From NCBI GenBank assembly GCA_020532515.1, contig JAJBAY010000015.1:1-34203 (forward strand): a stretch of DNA of 34,203 nt. The letters run 5' to 3'. The DNA comes from Candidatus Cloacimonadota bacterium (GTDB taxonomy: Bacteria > Cloacimonadota > Cloacimonadia > Cloacimonadales > Cloacimonadaceae). The position numbers and the translations under genes were made by a program. A model generated the notes under the pieces. That model made no database searches. It saw nothing but the letters and a program-made list of their open reading frames with translations, and was not told the origin of the DNA. Positions within the stretch are counted from its first letter, which is position 1. Every line of letters starts with the position of its first letter. Of the stretch, positions 1-6,573 are shown in pieces.

Positions 1-141
1 GCGTGCATCGACAGCAAAATTACAGCATGCGTGGCAATAAGAGACCTCTTTACCTGTTAATAGAGCCCATCATTTCAGAGTAATAATGGAAGAATAAGGA
101 GGCAGAGAAAAAATGGGGGGATGCCTGTTTGCACATTTCGC

Positions 142-170
142 TTGACAGTATTGCAGTCTTAAGCAATTAT
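142..170 (+). promoter_or_regulatory. Candidate promoter for the HEAT/greA/bamD operon
   Basis: A perfect TTGACA box lies at 142-147, followed after 17 bases by AATTAT at 165-170, which matches four of six positions of the TATAAT consensus. Transcription would begin near 177, about 33 bases before the first gene of the plus-strand operon. The assignment rests on sequence alone. The same perfect -35 box precedes several other operons in this window, which adds support. Confidence 0.5.
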
Positions 171-209
171 GCAGATAATTGAAAAATGATGTAATTATAG
201 GAGAAATAG

Positions 210-1025
210 ATGCTTACCATAGACTGGAAAGAACGGCTGACCTTAGATACAGAAGATTATCTAAAGCACAAACTGCCCAAGAAGGATTATGATTTTGAGA
301 TCATATTTATCGCATATCCGGAACGGGTCAATGGTAAGATACCCTCCGAAGTTATCACCTTTATCAGTGGCATAATGGTCAGGAAAATCGGTAAGAAACA
401 CCTTGATTATATCCCGTTTTACAAGCATTTGTGGCTGAAGAATGAGGATTATGGCAAGGTCGCATTTGGCGCGATACTATCAAAACTCATCAACAAAAAG
501 CCTGAGATCTACCTCCCGCTCTTGGAAGAAATGATGCACCATGGCAATACCTCTGAGATCAATGCCCTGCTGGATAAAGTGATGCTTTCATTGACCCGTA
601 AAAAACCCGAATTATATCTGGAGAAAGTGCTGCAGTGGACCAAAAGCGAGAAAGAGGAGATTTCCTGGGCAGCCAGCAATCTCTGCTTAAAATTGATCAA
701 ACGCAGCAAGGAGCTGATCCCCCAGGTGCTGAGCCATTTTCAAAATCAATGGGCGTATCCCTTGGGTGAAGTTCAGGGCTTGCACGTACTCTTGCTGAAG
801 GCCATTGCAAAGCTGGATCCAGAGTCCTACCGCGCTACCTGGAAAGAATTTGGCATCTCCCGCGATCCTCAGATTGTGGAACTGCTCTGCGCTGCTATCG
901 TGGATTACGATCCCGAAATATATCAAGAAGTAGAGCTTTGGACCAAAAGTGGCAATGCCAGAGTGAAGAAAGCCAGCCTTTCCGCGATGAAAGTGTTGAA
1001 AAGAAAGAAAGGAGCCAAGGCTTAG
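210..1025 (+). CDS. HEAT-repeat-like all-helical protein of unknown function
   Basis: This 271-residue protein has no signal peptide or membrane segment and should be cytoplasmic. It reads as a series of amphipathic helix pairs. Several repeat-like units carry a 'KKPE(I/L)YL' or 'DPE(S/I)Y' turn (about residues 95, 130, 203 and 235), as expected for HEAT/ARM-type solenoids and resembling the AlkD-like DNA alkylation repair superfamily. I see no catalytic motif that would justify calling it a glycosylase. The ATG is preceded by a good ribosome-binding site (AGGAG, about 5 bases away). Its stop codon overlaps the GTG start of greA in the string TAGTG, so the two are probably translationally coupled. 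A scaffold role or degenerate AlkD-like DNA binding are both possible. Confidence 0.75.
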   Translation: MLTIDWKERLTLDTEDYLKHKLPKKDYDFEIIFIAYPERVNGKIPSEVITFISGIMVRKIGKKHLDYIPFYKHLWLKNEDYGKVAFGAILSKLINKKPEIYLPLLEEMMHHGNTSEINALLDKVMLSLTRKKPELYLEKVLQWTKSEKEEISWAASNLCLKLIKRSKELIPQVLSHFQNQWAYPLGEVQGLHVLLLKAIAKLDPESYRATWKEFGISRDPQIVELLCAAIVDYDPEIYQEVELWTKSGNARVKKASLSAMKVLKRKKGAKA

Positions 1026-1507
1026 TGGATTTGAGTGTATTTATTACCACGATCGGCATGGAGCGCTTGCAAAAGCGCATCAACGACCTGATGGCAGAGC
1101 GTCCCGAAGTGATTAAATCGATTACAATTGCCCGTGAATTTGGTGATTTGAGCGAGAATGCGGAATACAAGGCCGCCAGAGAAAGACAGCGCGCCATAGA
1201 TTCTGAGATAGATTATCTGAGGCGCAGATCTGCCCAATTGAAAGTGGTGGATCCCAGCGGTTTTTCCAAAGATGTGGTTCGCTTTGGCAGCTCATGCCGG
1301 GCCAGCGATTGCAAGACAGACGAAGAACTGGTTTTCAAAGTGGTGGGAGCTGCAGAATTGAATTTTTATGAAGACGAAGACGATCTGCAGGTGGTCTCGG
1401 TGGTTTCCCCCATCGGAAAAGGACTGCTGGGCAAAAAGCCGCAGGAAATAGCCGTGATCAGCGCACCAATGGGTGAACGCCGGCTCAAGATACTTGAAAT
1501 ATTGTGA
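1025..1507 (+). CDS. greA: Transcription elongation factor GreA
   Basis: GreA enters the secondary channel of backtracked RNA polymerase and stimulates cleavage of the nascent transcript. The 160-residue product has the N-terminal coiled-coil domain with the conserved 'AREFGDLSENAEY' tip, followed by the C-terminal FKBP-like domain ending in 'SPIGKGLLGKKP'. An ATG-initiated reading would start at 938 inside the previous gene. The GTG at 1025 is preferred because it overlaps the upstream stop (TAGTG) and has GGAG upstream. It also places the two acidic tip residues at positions 41 and 44, the same numbering as D41 and E44 of E. coli GreA. The length matches the family (about 158). It is the second gene of the operon, 27 bases before the aminopeptidase gene. 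Confidence 0.93.
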   Translation: MDLSVFITTIGMERLQKRINDLMAERPEVIKSITIAREFGDLSENAEYKAARERQRAIDSEIDYLRRRSAQLKVVDPSGFSKDVVRFGSSCRASDCKTDEELVFKVVGAAELNFYEDEDDLQVVSVVSPIGKGLLGKKPQEIAVISAPMGERRLKILEIL

Positions 1508-1534
1508 TAAAATAAGCAGATAAATGGAGATCAA

Positions 1535-2950
1535 ATGAAGAACAGCAAACCTAAGAAAAGCGAATTTGCCTACGAGCGTAAGAACTTTTGGAAAGACGCT
1601 CCTCCCGCAGAACAAAAAGCTGCCATGGACTATGCCGTGGGCTACAAGGAATTTCTGAATCAGGCCAAGACCGAAAGAGAAGTCACGGCTTGGATGGAAA
1701 AACTCCTTAAGAAACATAAATTTGTCGATATGCACAGCAAAGCTGGCGCCGGAAAGGTCTATAGCATCTTCAGAGGCAAGACCATGGCCGTGGCGATCCT
1801 GGGCACTGAACCCCTAAACAAAGGCTTTAACATGGTGGCTGCACACATCGATTCCCCCAGAATCGATCTCAAGCAAAACCCGCTCTATGAAGACAGCAAC
1901 ACCAAGATGGCCTGCATGCGCACTCATTACTATGGTGGCATCAAGAAATACCAGTGGGTTTCCACTCCTCTGTCCCTGCATGGAGTGATCATCAAGCAGG
2001 ATGGTAGCGTGCTGAACATCAGCATAGGCGAAAAAGATAATGAGCCGGTGTTCATTATTCCGGATCTGCTGCCTCATCTGGCTGCAAAAGAGCAGTATGC
2101 CAAAAACCTTGGTGAGGCTATCGATGCCTCCAAACTCAATCTAGTTTTCAGCGGGATGGTGGACCCTTCTGGCGAAGAAAAAGAAGCTGCCAAAGCCTTT
2201 GCTCTAAAAGCTTTGAATAAAGCCTATGGCATCAAAGAAGCAGATTTCCTTTCGGCTGAATTGCAATTGGTTCCCGCCGTAAAATCCCGGGATTCCGGAA
2301 TCGATGGTTCGATGATCGCAGGATATGGCCAGGATGATCGCGTCTGCGCCTACACCGGCCTTACCGCACTTTTGGCAAACCAAGGCCAAAAACCTCAGCG
2401 GAGCATGATAGTATATCTATCAGACAAAGAAGAAGTGGGAAGCATGGGTGCCACAGGCGCACAATCCATCTTCGTTCAGGATTTTGTGGCCGATTTGATG
2501 GCATACAAAGGGGAAGATAATTCCAGCGCAAACCTGCGTAAGGCTTTTATCAATTCCCATATCCTCAGCGCAGACGTGTGTGCTGCCATGAACCCGAATT
2601 ATCCCAATGTGCATGAAAGAGAAAACGCAGTCCTCCTGAATTACGGCATCGGAGTCTCAAAATTCACCGGTTCCCGCGGGAAAAGTGGCTGCAACGACGC
2701 TGATGCAGAATTCTCAGCACAAGTACTCAAAATATTCACCGAATCCGGCGTTTTTTGGCAGACCGGAGAGCTGGGCAAAGTGGATGAAGGCGGCGGCGGT
2801 ACCATCGCTTACATCTTGGCCAATCTCGGTGCCCAGGTGATCGACTGTGGAGTGGGGCTAATGGGTATGCACTCTCTGTATGAACTCAGTTCCAAAGCCG
2901 ATATCTATTCCACATACAAAGGATACAAAGCGTTTTTGGCCAACAGTTAA
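1535..2950 (+). CDS. M18 family zinc aminopeptidase (aspartyl aminopeptidase type)
   Basis: M18 enzymes are cytoplasmic, oligomeric, dinuclear-zinc aminopeptidases that release N-terminal residues, often acidic ones, during peptide turnover. The 471-residue product shows the family metal sites in order: H104 and D106 in 'AAHIDSPRID', D267 in 'GQDDRV', the E299-E300 pair in 'SDKEEVGS', D347 in 'SADVC', and H446 in 'GLMGMHS' near the C terminus. The glycine-rich 'VDEGGGGT' stretch is also typical. Length agrees with bacterial M18 proteins (about 430-470). A GGAG sequence precedes the ATG. There is no signal peptide. It sits between greA and the cpoB-like gene in the same operon. The exact substrate cannot be told from the sequence. 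Confidence 0.92.
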   Translation: MKNSKPKKSEFAYERKNFWKDAPPAEQKAAMDYAVGYKEFLNQAKTEREVTAWMEKLLKKHKFVDMHSKAGAGKVYSIFRGKTMAVAILGTEPLNKGFNMVAAHIDSPRIDLKQNPLYEDSNTKMACMRTHYYGGIKKYQWVSTPLSLHGVIIKQDGSVLNISIGEKDNEPVFIIPDLLPHLAAKEQYAKNLGEAIDASKLNLVFSGMVDPSGEEKEAAKAFALKALNKAYGIKEADFLSAELQLVPAVKSRDSGIDGSMIAGYGQDDRVCAYTGLTALLANQGQKPQRSMIVYLSDKEEVGSMGATGAQSIFVQDFVADLMAYKGEDNSSANLRKAFINSHILSADVCAAMNPNYPNVHERENAVLLNYGIGVSKFTGSRGKSGCNDADAEFSAQVLKIFTESGVFWQTGELGKVDEGGGGTIAYILANLGAQVIDCGVGLMGMHSLYELSSKADIYSTYKGYKAFLANS

Positions 2951-2969
2951 CCAAAAAAAGGAGTAAATT

Positions 2970-3782
2970 ATGAAACAAGCATTAATTCTAACCCTGACTC
3001 TGGTGATGGTCGTTTTCACAGGATGCGTGAGCAATAAAGCCTTCCGTACTGAACAAAAAAAGCTGCAAACCGTGGAAGCTGATCTGAGACAAAACGAAGA
3101 AGAACTTGTAGTTTTACGTAAAGAAATCATGCAAACTCGCAGAAATGTTACAGGCCTTGATGCAGGCACTGCGGATGTCGAGGACATTGAACAGCTCAAT
3201 CGTCAGCTTTTGCAAAATGAGCAGGATATGAAATCCCTCATTTTTGAGCACTCGAAGGTTAATGTTGCCCTTGGGGAGCTCTCAGATAGCGTGCAAGAGG
3301 CAGATCAGGCTATAGTGGAAATGATCAGAGAGCTTGAAAACAGGATAAATAAGCTCGAATCTGGGGGCACAAAGCCAGGACAGACAAGTCCTCCAGAAGG
3401 CATGACTGTCGATGAGTGGTCCGCTTATGAAAAGGCCAGAGACGTGTATTTCGATGGTAATTTCAGCAACGCTATCGTCCAGCTCGACAAGTATCTGGTG
3501 GATTATCCTAACAGCAAATACGCCGGTCATGCAGTATATTGGAAAGGCGAAAGCAACTATGCCATGGGCAATATGCCAAACGCTCTGCGCGAATTTCAAA
3601 CCGTGATTTCACGCTATCCTAAATCCTGGAAAGTAGAAGATGCACAGCTCAAGATTGGCATGTGCTACAAGAATATGGGAGATCACCAGGCTGCCAGAAG
3701 CGAGTTTAACAAGCTCAAAAAGGACTCCCCTAAGTATTACAGAATGGATTTGGTAGATCGCTTTCTGGGCGAACTTAAATAG
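2970..3782 (+). CDS. CpoB/YbgF-like lipoprotein with coiled coil and TPR repeats
   Basis: The 270-residue protein starts with a lipoprotein signal ending in 'VFTGC' (cysteine 19), so it is probably anchored to a membrane facing the periplasm. Residues about 25-130 are rich in charged heptads and predict a long coiled coil. After a short linker, residues about 150-270 contain three TPR units of the YbgF type ('YPNSKYAGHAVYWKGES', 'YPKSWKVEDAQLKIG', then the last repeat). This order matches CpoB/YbgF, the Tol-Pal-associated trimeric protein that couples outer-membrane constriction to peptidoglycan synthesis. CpoB itself is usually not lipidated, so the lipobox is a deviation. No tol or pal genes lie in this window. 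AAGGAG precedes the ATG. A BamD gene follows two genes downstream. Confidence 0.8.
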   Translation: MKQALILTLTLVMVVFTGCVSNKAFRTEQKKLQTVEADLRQNEEELVVLRKEIMQTRRNVTGLDAGTADVEDIEQLNRQLLQNEQDMKSLIFEHSKVNVALGELSDSVQEADQAIVEMIRELENRINKLESGGTKPGQTSPPEGMTVDEWSAYEKARDVYFDGNFSNAIVQLDKYLVDYPNSKYAGHAVYWKGESNYAMGNMPNALREFQTVISRYPKSWKVEDAQLKIGMCYKNMGDHQAARSEFNKLKKDSPKYYRMDLVDRFLGELK

Positions 3783-3788
3783 AGACCA

Positions 3789-4376
3789 ATGACAAGATAT
3801 TGCGCCCTTGGGCTCCTGATGACAATGCTGCTATTGGCCCACGCCACCATGGTGTGGGCAGAGCAGCCCGATGAGGAACTGGGGGCTGTCGCCCGAGATA
3901 TCGCAGATGCCATTGCTTTGGATCAAGCTCTATTTTTGGATCTGCGCTGTGGCGAATTTAGTCCTGCTCTATCGAAGAATCTCAGCCAATTATTGCTGGA
4001 GCAGGGGGCGGATATCAGGCAGAGTTCTGCCCACTCTTTTTACACAGAATTTGACCCCGAATCCGAGAGCATTTCGCTGGATGAATATGGACTCCAGCAA
4101 GCGCTCTTGGTGCAGGTGCAACTAAATATCAAATGGGTGACAAAGGAGCATAAAAGCTTCCTTTCATATCGCACCGAACGCAAAGCGGTGCACAGTTTTG
4201 AAGTAAAGCAGGTTCAGCTTCCGGGGCGTCAGCTCATCGATATCGATAGCTTTGAATATATGCAGCCAGACAGTGCAGAAAACACCGTGTCGGCTCCTCA
4301 CCTGCGTTGGTTTGAACCTTTGATAGCCACCACTGCTATCGCTTCGATCATATTTTTATTGTGGACTATGGAATAA
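3789..4376 (+). CDS. Unknown exported protein with C-terminal membrane anchor
   Basis: I do not recognise this 195-residue protein. It has an N-terminal hydrophobic segment with a plausible signal peptidase site after 'TMVWA' (about residue 24), a soluble domain of about 145 residues, and a hydrophobic C-terminal segment ('LIATTAIASIIFLLWTME') that ends the protein and would form a tail anchor. The soluble part starts with 'DQALFLDLRCGEF.PALSKNLSQLLLEQGADI', which loosely recalls the start of CsgG/TolB-N-like domains. That is only an impression. It lies 6 bases after the cpoB-like gene and 10 bases before bamD, so a role in envelope assembly is likely by context. The ribosome-binding site is weak, suggesting coupling to the upstream gene. 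Confidence 0.72.
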   Translation: MTRYCALGLLMTMLLLAHATMVWAEQPDEELGAVARDIADAIALDQALFLDLRCGEFSPALSKNLSQLLLEQGADIRQSSAHSFYTEFDPESESISLDEYGLQQALLVQVQLNIKWVTKEHKSFLSYRTERKAVHSFEVKQVQLPGRQLIDIDSFEYMQPDSAENTVSAPHLRWFEPLIATTAIASIIFLLWTME

Positions 4377-4386
4377 AGGACATCCG

Positions 4387-5109
4387 ATGAGAAGATACCT
4401 GAGCTTTTTGCTGCTGATCATATTAGTTTTCGGCGCTTGTAGCAAGAATAAAGTGGAGATCCCCACCGATCAAAAACTGGCTAAGGCCGATGAGTATTAT
4501 GCAAATCGCAAATACTCCAAAGCTGCCGTGCTGTATGACGAGATTTCGTTTGAAAGGAAATCAGCGGCCACGGCTTATGCCACCATGCGCCTGGCAGACA
4601 GCTATTTTGCCATGAACAAATTTACCGACGCCAGGCTGAAATATCAGCAGTTTATCGATGGCTTTCCGGATCATACAAATGCTGTGGATGCGTATTTCCG
4701 CACGGCCTTGTGCTACTTTGAGGAATCCCTGAAGTCCGATCGTGATCAAACCGAGACGGTATCCGCCATCGAAGCTTTCGGGGTTTTCCTGGAGCGTTTT
4801 CCCAAAGACAGTAGATACGAAAGGGCTCTGGAATACATCCGCCGGGCCCAATACAAAATCATTGAAAAGAAATATCAAAATGGCTATATCTATTACAAGA
4901 TGAAGGATTACAGCGCTGCCCTGATGTATTTTGATGAAGTGATTGCCTTGGGTAATACCGACGCTCTGGATCGCAAATCCCTATACTATTCGGCCCTGCT
5001 CCATCTGCGTCAGAAAGATAAAGAAGCCGCAAATGCATCTTACACACGCCTGAAATCCCGATATCCGGGCAGTCAGGAAGTGCAGAAGCTGGATAAGAAG
5101 TTCGATTGA
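4387..5109 (+). CDS. bamD: Outer-membrane assembly lipoprotein BamD
   Basis: BamD is the essential lipoprotein partner of BamA in the complex that folds beta-barrel proteins into the outer membrane. The 240-residue product begins with a lipoprotein signal ending in 'VFGAC' (cysteine 18), followed by five TPR-like units: 'KADEYYANRKYSKAAVLYDE', 'MRLADSYFAMNKFTDARLKY', the 'AVDAYFRTALCYFEES' repeat containing the longer insertion typical of BamD/YfiO, then two more. Length agrees with the family (about 240-270). It follows the unknown tail-anchored gene by 10 bases, and nadD begins one base after its stop. BamA is not in this window. General TPR lipoproteins are the alternative, but the repeat spacing favours BamD. 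Confidence 0.87.
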   Translation: MRRYLSFLLLIILVFGACSKNKVEIPTDQKLAKADEYYANRKYSKAAVLYDEISFERKSAATAYATMRLADSYFAMNKFTDARLKYQQFIDGFPDHTNAVDAYFRTALCYFEESLKSDRDQTETVSAIEAFGVFLERFPKDSRYERALEYIRRAQYKIIEKKYQNGYIYYKMKDYSAALMYFDEVIALGNTDALDRKSLYYSALLHLRQKDKEAANASYTRLKSRYPGSQEVQKLDKKFD

Positions 5110-5110
5110 C

Positions 5111-5749
5111 ATGGCTGGTAATCAAATCCTGACAGGCGCTTATGCCATCTTGGGTGGAAGCTTTGATCCCATCCACAACGGTCACATGTATCTGGCCAAG
5201 GAAGTGCTGAGTCTGATCCCCATCCACAAGGTGATTTTGGTGCCCAGCTTCAATCACAATTTCAAAGGCGAGAATATCGTTCTGGATTATGACTGCCGGC
5301 TTGCCCTGGCGCAGGAAGCGGTGGATAACTATAACCCTGTGCACTTTATCTCCCAACCCGCAGCGGATTTTCGCACGCCCATCGAGGTCTGGGATGCCGA
5401 GCGCGGAGAAAGCGGATATACCAGCGATCTGGTGCGAAAATTAATGAAGCTGAATCCAGAGCAGAACTTTGCCTTCATCATCGGAGCGGATAATCTGGAG
5501 AATCTGCCCAATTGGCATGAGTTTGACTGGCTCAAAGAGAATCTGCATTTTATCGTGCTTCCACGTCCGGATAGCGCCATGCCCTGTGATGTGCTCTCAC
5601 AGATCGGCTACACCATCCTGGATATGCCTTTGTGCGCTATATCCTCTTCCCTGATCAGAGCCAAAATCAGGGCGGGAGAGAGCATCTCTGGCTTGGTTCC
5701 GGAAGAACTCGAACTGCGCATTCGCGATCTGTATCTGGCCAAAGCTTGA
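5111..5749 (+). CDS. nadD: Nicotinate-nucleotide adenylyltransferase NadD
   Basis: NadD transfers AMP from ATP to nicotinate mononucleotide, giving deamido-NAD in the NAD biosynthesis pathway in the cytoplasm. The 212-residue product carries the nucleotidyltransferase signature 'GGSFDPIHNGH' at residues 15-25 (the T/HxGH class) and the C-terminal 'ISSSLIRAKI' motif that closes on ATP. 'FIIGADNLENLPNWHE' in the middle is the usual NadD substrate-binding region. Length is standard. The start lies one base after the bamD stop, so translation is probably coupled. The stop overlaps the TTG start of the next gene. BamD and NadD being adjacent is unusual in enterobacteria but plausible in compact genomes. 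Confidence 0.94.
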   Translation: MAGNQILTGAYAILGGSFDPIHNGHMYLAKEVLSLIPIHKVILVPSFNHNFKGENIVLDYDCRLALAQEAVDNYNPVHFISQPAADFRTPIEVWDAERGESGYTSDLVRKLMKLNPEQNFAFIIGADNLENLPNWHEFDWLKENLHFIVLPRPDSAMPCDVLSQIGYTILDMPLCAISSSLIRAKIRAGESISGLVPEELELRIRDLYLAKA

Positions 5750-6411
5750 CTAAGAAAAGATTTTTAGACCGTATCCCCCTGAGCCCAAAGCAAAGCACCA
5801 GGGAAGAGATCGCCAATGCCGTCACGCACGGCATCGGAGTGGGGCTGGCCATCGCTGCTTTGGTGATTCTGGTGGTATATTCAGCCCGCATCAGCGATAC
5901 GTGGAAGATCGTATCCTTTAGCATTTATGGCGCCACCTTGATCACGCTCTTCCTGTCCTCCACCCTGTATCACGCTTTCCCTCAACCCTATGTGAAGCGC
6001 TTTTTCAGGATACTGGACCATTCCTCCATCTTCTTGCTCATTGCCGGAACCTATACGCCGGTGACCATCGGCACCATGCGTGGAGGCTGGGGCTGGACTA
6101 TGTTTGGCATCATCTGGGGGCTCACTATAGCCGGAATCTGCCTGAAGATCTTTGCCATGCGCATACCAAAGTGGGTGTCTTTAGCGGTTTACCTGCTCAT
6201 GGGCTGGATTCTGATCATTGCGCTGAAGCCGCTTTTGGCCTGTGTATCCGGTAAGTTCCTGATCTGGGTGCTGATCGGAGGCTTCTTTTACTCTATGGGT
6301 GTGATCTTTTATACCGCGCGCAAAATGCCCTATCATCACGCGATTTGGCATCTATTTGTGTTGGCGGGCAGTGCCTGTCACTTTGTTGCGATGCTCCATC
6401 TGATTCAGTAA
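5746..6411 (+). CDS. Hemolysin III / PAQR family membrane protein
   Basis: This is a seven-helix integral membrane protein of the hemolysin III (YqfA, PAQR-related) family. The historical hemolysin name is poorly supported, and related PAQR proteins are linked to lipid or membrane homeostasis. Visible family motifs are 'EEIANAVTHGIG' near the start, 'SSTLYHAF', 'LDHSSIFLLIAGTYTP' and the C-terminal 'HHAIWHLFVLAGSACHF', which together supply the serine and histidine residues thought to bind a metal. The best start is TTG at 5746, overlapping the nadD stop in TTGA. It gives 221 residues, the usual family length, and puts the conserved motif near residue 22. A longer ATG reading from 5632 would lie inside nadD. 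It ends the plus-strand operon. Confidence 0.88.
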   Translation: MTKKRFLDRIPLSPKQSTREEIANAVTHGIGVGLAIAALVILVVYSARISDTWKIVSFSIYGATLITLFLSSTLYHAFPQPYVKRFFRILDHSSIFLLIAGTYTPVTIGTMRGGWGWTMFGIIWGLTIAGICLKIFAMRIPKWVSLAVYLLMGWILIIALKPLLACVSGKFLIWVLIGGFFYSMGVIFYTARKMPYHHAIWHLFVLAGSACHFVAMLHLIQ

Positions 6412-6458
6412 ATCCAGATTACCCGAGCTTCTCCGCAATACCGCCCTCTTCCACTGGT

Positions 6459-6547
6459 CTCGCTTTTAATTCACCTTTGACTCGAGATGACTCGAGGGCT
6501 CGAGTGAATTCGAGTTAAAGCTAAGTTAAAATCAAGTTGAAGGCAGG
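6459..6547. repeat. Dispersed palindromic repeat, copy 1 (four TCGAG boxes)
   Basis: The 38-base core at 6479-6516 contains four TCGAG boxes in an inverted arrangement and can fold into a hairpin with internal mismatches. A second copy at 15327-15422 shares the flanking CTCGCTTT exactly 20 bases before the core, the core itself, and a tail ending in AAGGCAGG. This copy lies in the 162-base gap between two convergent operons, downstream of both the hemolysin III gene and uvrD. There is no run of T after the hairpin, so it is not a standard intrinsic terminator. It may be a REP-like or MITE-like element, or a structured 3' end. Confidence 0.7.
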
Positions 6548-6573
6548 GGCTGGGAGAGCGGGATAAGCTATAG

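Noticed and set aside
1-60. Possible tail of a plus-strand gene entering from the left edge (open frame ending TAA at 58-60)
   Set aside because: Only 19 codons are visible, with no recognisable motif, so it cannot be told from chance.
113-145. Ten-codon open frame with a perfect AAGGAGG ten bases upstream
   Set aside because: Its stop overlaps the -35 box of the operon promoter, so it would need another promoter. The peptide is too short to judge, though a leader peptide is conceivable.
210-1025. Calling the first gene an AlkD DNA glycosylase
   Set aside because: The helical repeats fit, but I cannot see the catalytic aspartate and tryptophan pattern of AlkD with confidence.
6479-6516. Treating the palindromic core as a CRISPR or a standard terminator
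   Set aside because: There are no regular repeat-spacer units and no T run after the hairpin on either strand.
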